DNA from: Prorocentrum cordatum
Taxonomy: Eukaryota; Sar; Dinophyceae; Prorocentrales; Prorocentraceae
Reading direction: 5' to 3'
DNA length: 64,000 nucleotides
Assembly (NCBI GenBank): GCA_963575745.1
Contig: CAUYUJ010009569.1
Span: 67,501-131,500, forward strand
Shown here: positions 9,776 to 22,288 of the stretch, piece by piece
How the letters are laid out: every line of letters begins with the position of its first letter
How positions within the stretch are numbered: position 1 is the first letter of the stretch
Notes under the pieces: model-generated
Told to the model about the DNA's origin: nothing
The model's input: the letters and a program-made list of their open reading frames with translations, nothing else
Databases searched by the model: none
Made by a program: the position numbers and the translations under genes

Positions 9776-12062
9776 CCCAACCCTCCTGCGTTGGGTTCTC
9801 GTTTTTGAATAGAGCACTGCTCGCGCGAACCTTCCTTCCCGCCTCCCGTCCCTCTCTTCCCCCCGTGCCTTTTACCTCGCTCGTCGCCATCCCTGGGGGG
9901 CTGCGATCTGCGAAACTGTCGCCGCTTTCGAGGCCTGCTGGGGGGCCCAGCACAGTGGGTACTCACCGCAGGTTCCAGTAAGACCTCGCCATCCCTGGGG
10001 TCTGCGATCTGCGAATCTGTCACCACTTTCGAGGCCTGCTGGGGGGCCCAGCACAGTGGGCACTCACCGCAGATTCAAATTAGACCTCGCCATCCCTGGG
10101 GGGCTGCGATCTGTGAAGCTTTCGCCACTTTCGAGGCCTGCTGGGGGGCCCAGCACAGTGGGTACCCACCGCAGATTCAAATTTGACCTCGCCATCCCTG
10201 GGGGGCTGCGATCTGCGACACTGTCGCCACTTTCGAGGCCTGCTGGGGGGCCAGCACAGTAGGCCTGCTGGGGGGCCCAGCACAGTGGGTACTCACCGCA
10301 GATTCAAGTAAGACCTCGCCATCCCTGGGAGGCTGCGATCTGCGAAACGGTCGCCACTTTCGAGGTCTGCTGGGGGGCCCAGCACAGTGGGTACTCACCG
10401 CATATTCAAATTAGACCTCGCCATCCCTGTGGGGGTCTGTCGCCACTTTCGAGGCTTGCTGGGGGGCCCAGCACAGTTGGTACTCACCGCAGATTCAAAT
10501 TAGACCTCGCCATCCCTGGGGGGCTGCGATCTGTGAAACTGTCGCCACTTTCGAGGCCTGCTGGGGGACTCACCGCAGATTGAAATTAGACCTCGCCATC
10601 CCTGGGGGGCTGCGATCTGCGAATCCGTCGCCACTTTCGAGGCCTGCTGGAGGGCCCAGCACAGTGGGTACTCACCGCAGATTCAAACTAGACCTCGCCA
10701 TCCCTGGGGGGCTGCGATCTGCGAAACTGTCACCACTTTCGAGGCCTGCTGGGGGGCCCAGCACAGTGGGTACTCACCGCATATTCAAATTCGACCTCGC
10801 CATCCCTGGGGGGGGGCTGCGATCTGTGAAACTGTCGCCACTTTCGAGGCCTGTTGGGGGGCCCAGCACAGTGGGTACTCACCGCAGATTCAAATTAGAC
10901 TTCGCCATCCCTGGGGGTCTGCGATCTGCGAAATTGTCACCACTTTCGAGGCCTGCTGGGGGGGCCCAGCACAGTGACGCCACGCGCTGACCCAAATTAG
11001 ACCTCGCCGTCCCTGGGGGTCCGCGATCTGCGAGATGTCGCCACTTTCGAGGGCTGCTGGTGGTTCCTGCGGAGTGAGGCACCGCGCGGACCCGAGCGGG
11101 ACCTCGCCGTCCCTGAGGGGCTGCGATCTGCGAAACTGTCGCCACTTTCGAGGGCTGCTGTTGGGTCCAGCTGAGTGAGGCACCGCGCGGACCTGAGCGG
11201 GACCTCGCCGTCCCTGGGGGGCTGCAATCTGCGAAATTGTCGCCACTTTCGGTGGCTGCTGGTGATCCCAGCGGAGTGAGGCACCGCGCGGACTTGAGCG
11301 GGACTCGCCGTCCCTGGGGGGCTGCGATCTGCGACGTTGCCGCCACTTTCGAGGGCTGCTGGTGGTTCCTGCGGAAAGAGGTACCGCGCGGGCCTGAGCG
11401 GGACCTCGCCATCCCTGTGGGGCCGCGGTCTGGGAGATGTGGCCACTTTCGATGGCTGCTGGTGGTTCCTGCGGAGTGAGGCACCGCGCGGGCCTGAGCG
11501 GGACTTCGCCGTCCTTTGGGGGGCTGCGATCTGCGAAACTGTCGCCACGTTCGAGGGCTGCTGGTGGGTCCTGCGGAGTGAGACACCGCGCGGACCTGAG
11601 CGGGACCTTGCCGTCCTTGGGGGGCTGCGGTCTGCGAAGCCGTCGCCGTTTTCGAGGGCTGCTGGTGGGTCCTGCGGAGTGAGGCACCGCGCGGACCTGA
11701 GCGGGACCTCGCCGTCCTTGGGGGGGGGGCTGCGATTTGCGACGTTGTCGCCACTTTCGAGGGCTGCTGGCGGTTCCTGCGGAATGAGGCACCGCGCGGG
11801 CCTGAGCGGGACCTAGCCGTCCCAGGGGGGCTGCGATCTGCGAAAATGTTGTCATTTTCGAGGGCTGCCGGGCTGCTGGTGGGTCCAGCGGTGCGAGGCA
11901 CCAGGCAGATCTGAGCGGGACATCGCAATCCCTGGGGGGCTGCGAGCCTAACGAATGCCGCTTGCAGAAGTATATGCGCCCATGTCACGTCATCACCTCC
12001 GTATAACGTCTCCCAAGCTACTCATGCCCCGGGTTGCGCAGGTGTTGGGTACGTGGCCAGGG
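9776..12062 (+). repeat. Repeat module 5 (leader, R1A, R1B, trailer T1)
   Basis: The leader at 9776 follows the previous trailer with only GTTTT between. R1A (102-base type with length variants) runs to about 11030. The array then switches to R1B: the shared half-unit GCGATCTGCGAAACTGTCGC is kept, but the rest becomes GGGCTGCTGGTGGGTCC, GAGTGAGGCACCGCGCGGAC and CTGAGCGGGACCTCGCCG. R1B ends near 11940 and trailer T1 (11941-12062: TAACGAATGCCGCTTGCAG, CGTATAACGTCTCCCAAGC, TGTTGGGTACGTGGCCAGGG) closes the module. Confidence 0.8.
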
Positions 12063-12144
12063 TAAGTGGTTTGTCCCTCGATTTTTTCCAATGGTGTTTC
12101 TAAGGTTTCCGCCTCCAGCACGTCAGTTTGTTTTACGTTTTTTT
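12063..12144. repeat. R4-related spacer fragment
   Basis: Between a trailer and the next leader. GGTTTCCGCCTCCAGCAC here is the reverse complement of the R4 phrase containing GTGCTGGAGGCTGAAAC near 6194, so this is a short inverted R4 fragment. Confidence 0.5.
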
Positions 12145-14983
12145 CCCAACCCTCCTTGGTTGGGTGTTCGTTTTGAATAGAGCAGTGTGGTCTCCACTCC
12201 TTCCTTCCTTCCTCCTCCCTTCCTCCCTGCCTCTTCCTGTCTTGCCTGCGGGGGGCTGCGATCTGTGAAACTGACGCCATTTTCGAGGCCTGCTGGGGGG
12301 CTCAGCACAGTGAGGGCGACGCGCAGATTCAAATTAGACCTCGCCATCCCTGGGGGGCTGCGATCTGTGAAACTGTCGCCACTTTCGAGGCCTGCTGGGG
12401 GGCCCAGCACAGTGAGGGCGACGCGCAGATTCAAATTAGACCTCGCCATCCCTGGGGGGCTGCGATCTGTGAAACTGTCGCCATTTCGAGGCCTGCTGGG
12501 GGGCCCAGCACAGTGAGGGCGACGCGCAGGATTCAAATTAGACCTCGCCATCCCTGGGGGGCTGCGATCTGTGAAACTGTCGCCATTTTCGAGGCCTGCT
12601 GGGGGGCCCAGCACAGTGAGGGCGACGCGCGGATTCAAATTAGACCTCGCCATCCCTGGGGGGCTGCGATCTGTGAAACTGTCGCCACTTTCGAGGCCTG
12701 CTGGGGGGCCCAGCACAGTGACGCCACGCGCGGACCCAAATTAGACCTCGCCATCCCTGGGGGGCTGCGATCTGTGAAACTGTCGCCACTTTCGAGGCCT
12801 GCTGGGGGGGCCAGCACAGTGACGCCACGGGCAGACTCAAATTAAACCTCGCCATCCCTGGGGGGCTGCGATCTGTGAAACTGTCGCCACTTTCGAGGCC
12901 TGCTGGGGGGCCCAGCACAGTGACGCCACGGGCGGATTCAAATTAAACCTCGCCATCCCTGGGGGGCTGCGATCTGTGAAACTGTCGCCACTTTCGAGGC
13001 CTGCTGGGGGGCCCAGCACAGTGACGCCACGGGCAGATTCAAATTAAACCTCGCCATCCCTGGGGGGCTGCGATCTGTGAAACTGTCGCCACTTTCGAGG
13101 CCTGCTGGGGGGCCCAGCACAGTGACGCCACGCGGATTCAAATTAGACCTCGCCATCCCTGGGGGGCTGCGATCTGTGAAACTGTCGCCACTTTCGAGGC
13201 CTGCTGGGGGGCCCAGCACAGGGGGCAGGGGACTCGCCATCCCTGGGGGGCTGCGATCTGTGAAACTGTCGCCACTTTCGAGCCTGCTGGGGGGCCCAGC
13301 ACAGTGGGCCACGGCAGATCAAATTAGACCTCGCCATCCCTGGGGGGCTGCGATCTGTGAAACTGTCGCCACTTTCGAGGCCTGCTGGGGGGCCCAGCAC
13401 AGTGACGCCACGGGCATATTCAAATTAGACCTCGCCATCCCTGGGGGGCTGCGATCTGTGAAACTGTCGCCATTTTCGAGGCCTGCTGGGGGGCTCAGCA
13501 CAGTGACGCCACGCGCTGACCCAAATTAGACCTCGCCATCCCTGGGGGGCTACGATCTGCGAAACCGTTGCCACTTTCGAGGCCTGCTGGGGGGCCCAGC
13601 ACAGTGACGCCACGGGCAGATTCAAATTAGATCTCGCCATCCCTTGGGGGGCTGCGATCTGCGAAGCTGTCGCCACTTTCGAGAGCGGCTGGTGGGTCCT
13701 GCGGAGCGAGGCACCGCGCGGACCTGAGCGGGACCTCGCCGTCCCTGGGGGGCTGCGATCTGCGAATCTGTCGCCACTTTCGAGGGCTGCTGGTGGGTCC
13801 TGCGGAGTGAGGCACGGCGCGGACCTGAGCGGGACCTCGTCGTCCATGGGGGGCTGCGATCTGCGAACATTTCGCCACTTTCGAGCGCTGCTGGTGGGTC
13901 CTGCGGAGTGAGGCACCGCGCGGACCTGAGCGGGACCTCGCCGTCCCTGGGGGGCTGCGATCTGCGATGTGCGAAGCTGTCGCCGCTTTCGAGGGCTGCT
14001 GGTGGGTCCTGCGGAGTGAGGCACGGCGCGGACCTGAGCGGAACCTCGCCGTCCCTGGGGGGCTGCGATCTGCGAAACTGTCGCCATTTTCGATGGCTGC
14101 TGGTGGGTCCTGCGGAGTGAGGCACCGCGCTGCGATCTGCGAAACTGTCGCCACTTTCGAGGAGTGCTGATGGGTCATGCAGAGTGGGGCACCGCGCAGA
14201 TCCGAGCGGGACCTCGCCGTCCCTGCGGGGCTGCGATCTGCGAATTTGTCGCCACTTTCGAGGGCTGCTGGTGGGTCCTGCGGAGTGAGGCACCGTGCGG
14301 ATCTAGGCGGGACCTCGCCATCCCTGCGGGGCTGCGATCTGCGAAATTGTCGCCAATTTCGAGGGCTGCTGGTGGGTCCTGCTGAGTGAGGCACCGCGCG
14401 GATCTGAGCGGGACCTCGCCGTCCCTGGGGGGCTGCGATCTGCGAAGCTGTCGCCACTTTCGAGGGCTGCTGGTGGGTCCTGCGGAGTGGGATCCTGCGG
14501 AGTGAGGCGCCGCGCGGACCTGAGCGGAACCTCGCCGTCCCTGGGGGGTTGCGATCTGCGAAACGGTCGCCGTTTTCGAGCGCTGCTGGTGGGTCCTGCG
14601 GAGTGAGGCACCGCGCGGGCCTGAGCGGGACCTCGCCGTCCCTGGGGGGCGGGGCTGCGATCTGTGAGACTATCGCCACTTTCGAGCGCTGCTGGTGGGT
14701 CCTGCGGAGTGAGGCACCGCGCGGACTTGAGCGGGACCTCGCCGTCCCTGGGGGGCTGCGATCTGCGAAACTGTCGCCATTTTCGAGGGCTGCTGGTTGG
14801 TCCAGCGGAGCGAGACACCAGGCAGATCTGAGCGGGACATCGCAATCCTTGGGGGGGCTGCGAGCCTCACGAATGCCGCTCGCAGAAGTGTATGCGCCCA
14901 TGTCACGTCAACACCTCCGTATAACGTCTCCCAAGCTACTCATGCCCCACATTACGCGGGGGCGGGGTACGTCGCCAGGGTAA
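12145..14983 (+). repeat. Repeat module 6 (leader, R1A, R1B, trailer T1)
   Basis: Same order as module 5. Leader from 12145; R1A 12246-13650, which itself moves from GAGGGCGACGCGCAG-type units to TGACGCCACGGGCAG-type units; R1B 13650-14860; trailer T1 14866-14983 ending GGGGTACGTCGCCAGGGTAA. One deletion-junction unit lies at 13220-13320, and part of a unit is duplicated near 14485-14500 (CCTGCGGAGTG twice). Confidence 0.8.
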
Positions 14984-14985
14984 TT

Positions 14986-17480
14986 CCCAACGCTCCTGCG
15001 TTGTGTTCTCGTTTTGAATAGGGCACTGCTCGCGCGTCTCCTTCCCCCTTGCCTTATACCTCGCTCGTCGCCATCCTTGGGGGGCTGCGATCTGCGAAAC
15101 TGTCGCCAATTTCGAGGCCTGCTGGGGGGCCCAGCGCAGTGGGGATTCACCGCATATTGAAATTAGACCTCGCCATCCCTTGGGGGCTGCGATCTGCGAA
15201 ACTGTCGCCACTTTCGAAGCCTGCTGGGGGGGGGGGGGGGGGCACATCACAGTGGGTGCTCACAGCAGATTCAAATTAGACCTCGCCATCCCTGGGGGGC
15301 TGTGATCTGCGAAACTGTCGCCACTTTCGAGACCTGCTGGGGGGCCTAGCACAGTGGGTACCCACCGCAGATTCAAATTAGACCTCGCCATGCCTGGGGG
15401 GCTGCGATCTGCGAATCTGTCGCCACTTTCGAGGCCTGCTGGGGGGCCCAGCACAGTGGGTACTCACCGCGGATTCAAATTAGACCTCGCCATCCCTGGG
15501 GGGCTGCGATCTGCGAACCTGTCGCCACTTTCGAGGCCTGCTGGGGGGCACAACACAGTGGGTGCTCACAGCAGATTCAAATTAGACCTCGCCATCCCTG
15601 GGGGGCTGCGATCTGCGAAACTGTCGCCACTTTCGAGGCCTGCTGGGGGGGGGCCAGCACAGTGGGTGCTCACCGCCGATTCAAATTAGACCTCGCCATG
15701 CCTGGGGGGCGATCTGCGAATCTGTCGCCGCTTTCCTGCTGGGGGGGGGGGGGGGGCAGCGCAGTGGGTACGCACCGCAGATTCAAATTAGACCTCGCCA
15801 TCCCTGGGGGGGGGGGGGGGGGCTGCGATCTGCGAAACTGTCGCCACTTTCTAGGCCTGCTGGGGGGGCCTAGCACAGTGGGTACTCACCGCATATTCAA
15901 ATTAGACCTCGCCATCCCTGGGGGGCTGCGGTCTGCGAATCTGTCGCCACTTTCGAGGCCTGCTGGGGGGCCCAGCACAGTGGGTACGCACCGCAGATTC
16001 AACTTAGACCTCGCCATCCCTGGGGGGCTGCGGTCTGCGAACCTGTCGCCACTTTCGAGGCCTGCTGGGGGGCCCAGCACAGTGGGTACCCACCGCAGAT
16101 TCAAATTAGACCTCGCCATCCCTGGGGGGCTGCGATCTGTGAAGCTTTCGCCACTTTCGAAGCCTGCTGGGGGGCCCAGCACAGTGGGTATTCACCGCAG
16201 GTTCAAATTAGACCTCGCCGTCCCTGGGGGGGCTGCGATCTGCGAAACTGTCGCCGCTTTCGGGGCCTGCTGGGGGGGCCAGCACAGTGGGTGCCCACTG
16301 CAGATTCAAACTAGACCTCGCCATCCCTGGGTGTCTGCGATCTGTGAAACTGTCACCACTTTCGGGGCCTGCTGGGGGGCCCAGCACAGTGACGCCACGG
16401 GCAGACCCAAATTAGACCTCGCCGTCTGTGGGGGTCCGCGATTTGCGAGATGTCGCCACTTTCGTGGGCTGCTGGTGGTTCCTGCGGAGCGAGACACCGC
16501 GCGGACCCGAGCAGGACCTCGCCGTCCCAGGGGGGCTGCGACCTGCGAAACTGTCGCCACTTTGGAGGGCTGCTGGTGGGTCCAGCTGAGTGAGGCACCG
16601 CGCGGACATGAGCGGGACCTCGCCGTCCCTGGGGGGCTGCGATCTGCGAAACTGTCGCCGCTTTCGATGGCTACTGGTGGGTCCAGCGGAGTGAGGCACC
16701 GCGCGGACCTGAGCGGGACCTCGCCGTCCTTGGGGGGCTGCGGTCTGCGAAACCGTCGCCCCTTTTGAGGGCTGCTGGTGGGTCCTGCGGAGTGAGGCAC
16801 CGCGCGGACCTGAGCGGGGCTTCGCCGTCCTTGGGGGGCTGCGATCTGCGAAACCGTCGCCACTTTCGAGGGCTGCTGGTGGGTCCTGCGGAGTGAGGCA
16901 CCGCGCGGACCTGAGCGGGACCTCGCCGTCCTTGGGGGGCTGCGGTCTGCGAAACATTCGCCGTTTTCAAGGGCTGCTGGTGGGTCCTGCGGGGTGAGGC
17001 ACCGCGCGGACCTGAGCGGGGCCTCGCCGTCCTTTTGGAGGGGGGGGGGGGCTGCGATGCGCGACGTGTTGCCATTTTCGAGGGCTGCTGGTGGTTCCTG
17101 CGGGATGAGGCACCGCGCGGGCCTGAGCGGGACCTCGCCTTCCCTGGGGGGCTGCGATCTACGAACTTGTCGCCATTTTCGATGGCTGCTGGTGGGTCCT
17201 GCGGAGTGGGGCACCGCGCGGATCTGAGCGGGACCTCGCCGTCCTTGGGGGGTTGCGATTTGCGAAATTGCCGCCGCTTTCGAGGGCTGCTGGTGGGTCC
17301 AGCGGAGCGAGGCACCAGGCAGATCTGAGCGGGACATCGCAATCCCTGGGGGGCTGCGAGCCTAACGAATGCCGCTTGCAGAAGTATATGCGCCCATGCC
17401 ACGTCATCGCCTCCGTATAACGTCTCCCAAGCTACTCATGCCCCGTGTTGCGCAGGGGTTGGGTCCGTCGCCAGGGTAAT
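14986..17480 (+). repeat. Repeat module 7 (leader, R1A, R1B, trailer T1)
   Basis: The leader follows the previous trailer with two bases between. R1A at 15070-16440 contains long G runs (15226-15242, 15739-15756, 15807-15822) where the CTGGGGGG segment expanded. R1B follows at 16440-17345 and trailer T1 at 17350-17480. This is the third copy of the leader-R1A-R1B-T1 order. Confidence 0.8.
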
Positions 17481-17484
17481 TTTT

Positions 17485-18904
17485 CCCACCCCTCCTGCGT
17501 TGGGTTCTCGTTTTGAATAGAGCACAACTCGCGCGCCTCCTTCCTTCCTTGTCGTCCCTCTCTTCCCCCCTGCCTTTGATCTCGCCATCCCTGGGGGGCT
17601 GCGATCTGCGAAACTGTCGCCACTGTCGAGGGCTGCCGGGGGGCCCAGCACAGTGGGTACACACCGCAGGTTCAAAGAAGACCTCGCCATCCATGGGGGG
17701 GTGCGATCTGTGAAAATGTCGCCACTTTCGATGCCTGCTGGGGGGGCCAGCACAGTGGGTACACACCGCAGATTCAAATTCGACCTCGCCATCCCTGGGG
17801 GGTTGCGATCTGTGAAACTACCGCCACTTTCGAGGGCTGCTGGGGTGCCCAGTACAGTGGGTACACACCGCAGATTCAAATTAGACCACGCCACCCCTGG
17901 GGGGCTGCGATCTGTGAAACTGTCGCCACTTTCGATGCCTGCTGGGGGGGCCAGCACAGTGGGTACACACCGCAGATTCAAATTCGACCTCGCCATCCCT
18001 GGTGGGCTGCGATCTGTGAAACTGTCGCCGCTTTCGAGGCCTGCTGGGGGGCCCAGCACAGTGGGTACTCACCGCATATTCAAATTCGACCTCGCCGTCC
18101 CTGGGGGGCTGCGACCTGTGAAACTATCGCCACTTTCGAGGCCTGCTGGGGGGCCCAGCACCGTGGGTACGCACGCATATTCAAATTCGATCTCGCCGTC
18201 CCTGGGGGGCTGCGATCCGTGAAACTGTCGCCAGTTTCGAGGGCTGCTGGGGGGCCCAGCACAGTGGGTACACACCGCAGATTCGAATTCGACCTCGCCA
18301 TCCCTGGGGGGCTGCGATCTGTAAAACTATCGCCACTTTTGAGGGCTGCTGAGGGGCCCAGCACACTGGGTACTCACCGCAGAATCAGATTGGACCTCGC
18401 CATCCTTGGGGGGCTGCGATCTGTGAAGCTGTCGCCAGTTTCGAGGGCTGCTGATGGGGCCCAGCACAGTGGGTACTCACCGCAGGCTCAAACTCGACCT
18501 CGCCATCCCTGGGGGGCTGCGATCTGCGAAACTGTCGTTACTTTCGAGGGCTGCTGAGGGGCCCAGCACAGTGGGTACTTACCGCAGACTCAGGTTAGAC
18601 CTCGCCATCCCTGGGGGGCTGCGATCCGTGAAACTGTCGCCACTTTGGAGGCCTGCTGAGGGGCCCAGCACAGTGGGCTTCCCGCACGTCTTTCTCCTGC
18701 TCTTCGCTCCCGATCCCCATGTCCTCTTCGGGCCTGTAGCTGTCGCCCCTCTTTCTTGTATGGTTCTCCTGCGCATCATGCCATAGGCGCGTGTCCCAAG
18801 CTTACATGCCAAACAACTGATCCTGCAATTCGATTCTCCATGCAAGTTTCGGCCAACTCCTCGTTTCCCATGGTGCAAATGGGTTGGGTACATCGCCAGG
18901 GTAA
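17485..18904 (+). repeat. Repeat module 8 (leader, R1A array, trailer T2)
   Basis: The leader starts at 17485 (CCCACCCCTCCTGCGTTGGG). The R1A array 17585-18680 is a GGGTACACACCGCAG subtype. The trailer (T2, 18678-18904) closely matches the one at 7803-8020, sharing CTGTAGCTGTCGCCCCTC, GCATCATGCCATAGGCGCG and CATGCAAGTTTCGGCCAAC. Confidence 0.8.
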
Positions 18905-19041
18905 TTTTTCCCTTCTCAGGGTTTTCTTAAGGGGCATGGCCTTCCGCTGGAAGGGGGAGGAGGAGGAAGAGGATGAGGAGGAGGTTGTAGAGGCTTTCAC
19001 TAGGAGTCCTTTTGTATTGGCTTTCGCTAGGAATCATTTTT
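18905..19041. repeat. Inverted R4 copy plus R3 units
   Basis: 18915-18990 reads as the reverse complement of R4 at 6290-6345 (GGCCTTCCGCTGGAAGGGG followed by a GGAGGA tract). Two R3 units follow (GGCTTTCACTAGGAGTCC, GGCTTTCGCTAGGAATC). This is the clearest inverted repeat piece in a region where all modules point one way. Confidence 0.6.
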
Positions 19042-19320
19042 CCCAACCCTCCTGCGTTGGGTTCTCGTTTTGAATATACCACTGCTCGCGCGAACCTTCC
19101 TTCCCACCCCCGTCCATCTCTTCCCCCTGCCTTTTACTCCGCTCGTCGCCATCCCCGGGGGGCTGCGATCTGCGAAACTGTCGCCACGTTCGAGGCCTGC
19201 TGGGGGCCCAGCACAGTGGGTACCCACCGCAGATTCAAATTAGACCTCGCCATCCCTGGGGGGCTGCGATCTGCGAAACTGTCGCCACTTTCCAGGCCTG
19301 GTGGGGGGCCCAGCACACAA
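19042..19320 (+). repeat. Truncated repeat module 9 (leader plus two R1A units)
   Basis: A complete leader (CCCAACCCTCCTGCGTTGGG, CTCGTTTTGAATATACC, CT tract) is followed by under two R1A units that stop abruptly at CCCAGCACAC near 19319. No trailer is present. The sequence then changes to the TCTTGGGGCC repeat block. Confidence 0.7.
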
Positions 19321-20311
19321 CATATTCAAATTGTTGTCGCTTCGCGAATCCCCACCAGCCCATCCAGAAACGATGCCCAGAGGAATTGCCTCGATCAGAG
19401 AAGTGGGCAGCACACAGAGGAAGCCATTATGAGACATCTTGGGATATCTTGAGCCATCTTGGAGGTCATTTTGGGCTCTCCCAGACGCTCTTGGAGTCAT
19501 CTTAATCCGTGCCCCCCCCCAAGAGGCCTCCATGTGGCTAAAACCTGTGTAGAATCAATGATTAGGCATTCTCGCCGAGGCCTCTTGGAGCATCTTGGGT
19601 GCATCTGGGGGGGCTCTTGGGGCCTCTTGGGGGTCTCTTGGGGGCCTCCGGGGGGCCTCTTGGGGGCCTCTTGGGGCCATTTTGGGGCCATCTTGGGACC
19701 TCTTGGGGCTTCCTGGGCGCTTCTTGGGGCCATCTTGGAGGAGATCGATCAAACAAGAGGGGGGGTTTAATTAGCGTCCCCCCTCGGAAGCCCCTAAAAT
19801 CGCCTCTTGGACCCCTCTTGGAACGCTCTTGGAGTGCTCTTGGGCGCTCTTGGGGCCGTCTTGGGGCTCTTTTGGGGCTCTCTTGGGGCCCTCTTGGGCC
19901 ATCTTGGAACCATCTCCAGGCCTCGGATGGCCATCGGAAGCGAAAAGGCGAGAAAGCAAAAATCATTGATTTTCCTTAGGTTTTGGGACGATTTTGGCCT
20001 CTTCGGGGCCTCCTTGGGGAGCTGTTTGGCCACTTGGAGTTATCTTGGGGCCGTCTTTGGGCTTCTTGGAACCATCTTAGGAGCCATCTCGAGCGATCTT
20101 GCGCTATCTTGAGCCATCTTGGAGCTCATCTTGGGTTCTCTGAGGCGCTCTTGGAGCCGTCTTGGGCCATCTGGGACGCTCTAACTACCCGCGGCCCCCC
20201 CCGTCCAGGTCCAGGGGAGGGGGTAGGGGGAGGGGTAAACCCCTCCCCAAGGGGGAAGAGGGAGGGGTGGAAGAGGATCTGCTCTAGACCACCTACGCCC
20301 AGAGGGCTGGT
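19321..20311. repeat. TCTTGGGGCC decamer block and flanks
   Basis: A degenerate ~10-base repeat (CTCTTGGGGC, CATCTTGGGA and similar) fills about 19400-20170, with a break at 19735-19800 (GATCGATCAAACAAGAGGG). It ends in GACGCTCTAACTACCCGCGG, a G/A-rich stretch, and CGCCCAGAGGGCTGGTGGGA. The same decamer and the same ending (GACGCTCTAACCACCCGCGG, CGCCCAGAGGGGCCTGTGGGA) occur at 42.8-43.23 kb, so this is a two-copy composite. Minus-strand frames here read as Pro/Arg/Gln repeats, a by-product. Confidence 0.75.
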
Positions 20312-22288
20312 GGGATTCGACCTCGCCATCCCTGGGGGGCTGCGATCTGCGAAACCATCGCCACTTTCGAGGCCTGCTGGGGGGCCCAGCACAGTGGGTA
20401 CTCACAGCAGATTCGAATTAGACCTCGCCATCACTGGGTGGCTGCGTCTGTGAAACTGTCGCCACTTTCGAGGCCTGCTGGGGGGCCCAGCGCAGTGGGT
20501 ACTCACCGCAGATTCAAATTAGACCTCGCCGTCCCTGGGGGTCTGCGATCTGCGAAACTGTCGCCATTTTCGAGGCCTGCTGGGGGGCCCAATACAGTGG
20601 GTACCCACCGCAGGTTCAAATTCGACCTCGCCATCCCTGGGGGGCTGCGATCTGCGAAACTGTCGCCATTTTCGAGGCCTGCTGGGGGGGCCAGCACAGT
20701 GGGTACACACCGCAGATTCAAATTCGACCTCGCCATCCCTGGTGGGCTGCGATCTGTGAAACTGTCGCCGCTTTCGAGGCCTGCTGGGGGGCCCAGCACA
20801 GTGAATACTCACCGCAGGTTCAAATTAGACCTCGCCATCCCGGGGGGTTTGCGATCTGCGAAACTGTCGCCACTTTCGAGGCCTGCTGGGGGGCACAGCA
20901 CAGTGGGTACTCACCACATGTTCAAATTAGACCTCGCCATCCCTGGGGGGCTGCGATCTGCGAAACCATCGCCACTTTCGAGGGCTGCTGGGGGGCCCAG
21001 CACAGTTGGTACCCACCGATGATTCAAATTAGACCTGGCCATCCCTGGGGGGCTGCGATCTGCGAAACTGTCGCCACTTTCGAGGCCTGCTGGGGGGCCC
21101 AGCACAGTGACGCCACGCGCTGACCCAAATTAGACCTCGCCGTCCCTGGGGGTCCGCGATCTGCGAGATGTCGCCACTTTCGAGGGCTGCTGATGGTTCC
21201 TGCGGAGTGAGGCACCGCGCGGACCTGAGCGGGAACTCGCCGTCCCTGAGGGGTTGCGATCTGTGAAACTGTCGCCACTTTCGTGGGCTGCTGGTGGGTC
21301 CAGCTGAGTGAGGCACCGCGCGGACCTGAACGGGACCTCGCCATCCCTGGGGGGCTGCGGTCTGCGAAACCGTCGCCACTTTTGAGGGCTGCTGGTGGGT
21401 CCAGCGGAGTGAGGCACCGCGCGGATTTGAGCGGGACTCGCCGTCCCTGGGGGGCTGCGATCTGAGACATTGCCGCAATTTTCGAGGGCTGCTGGTGGGT
21501 CCTGCGAAATGAAGCACCGCGCGGGCCTGAGCGGGACCTCGCCGTCCTTGGGGGGCTGCGGTCTGCGAACATGTCGCCAGTTTCGAGGGCTGTTGGTGGG
21601 TCCTGCGGAGTGAGGCACCGCGCGGGCCTGAGCGGGACTTCGCCGTCCTTGGGTGCTGCGATCTGCGAAGCCGTCGCCACTTTCGAGGGCTGCTGGTGGG
21701 TCCTGCGGAGTGAGGCACCGCGCGGACCTGAGCGGGACCTCGCCGTCCTTGGGGGGCTGCGGTCCGCGAAACCGTCGCCGTTTTCGAGGGCTGCTGGTGG
21801 GCCCTGCGGAGTGAGGCACCGCGCGGACCTGAGCAGGACGCGTCCCTGGGGGGGGCCTGCGATCTGCGAAACCGTCGCCACTTTCGAGGGCTGCTGGTGG
21901 TTCCCGCGGAATGAGGCACCGCGCGGGCCTGAACGGGACCTCGCCGTCCCTTGGGGGGCTGCGATCTGCGAACATTTCGCCATTTTCGAGGGCTGCTGGT
22001 GGGTCCTGCGGAGTGAGGCACCGCGCGGATCTGAGCGGGACCTCGCCGTCCTTGGGGGGTTGCGATCTGCGAAATTGTCGCCACTTTCGAGGGCTGCTGG
22101 TGGGTCCAGCGGAGTGAGGCACCGCGCGGACCTGAGCGGGACCTCGCCGTCCTTGGGGGGCTGCGAGCCTAACGAATGCCGCTTGCAGAAGTATATGCGC
22201 CCATGTCACGTCATCACCTCCGTACAACGTCTCCCAAGCTACTCATGCCCCGTGTTGCGCATGGGTTGGGTCCGTCGCCAGGGTAATT
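20312..22288 (+). repeat. Repeat module 10 (R1A, R1B, trailer T1; no leader)
   Basis: The array joins the decamer block in mid-unit (ATTCGACCTCGCCATCC) without a leader. R1A runs to about 21125, R1B to about 22160, and trailer T1 22162-22288 ends GGTTGGGTCCGTCGCCAGGG. This is the fourth R1A-to-R1B-to-T1 succession in the window. Confidence 0.8.

Noticed and set aside
10879-11988. Long minus-strand open frames (over 300 codons) across the R1A/R1B arrays, and similar ones at 13.6-14.9, 16.3-17.4 and 21.0-22.2 kb
   Set aside because: They follow the ~101 bp repeat unit exactly, occur in several frames and both strands at once, and encode only Arg/Pro/Ser repeats. They are by-products of stop-free units.
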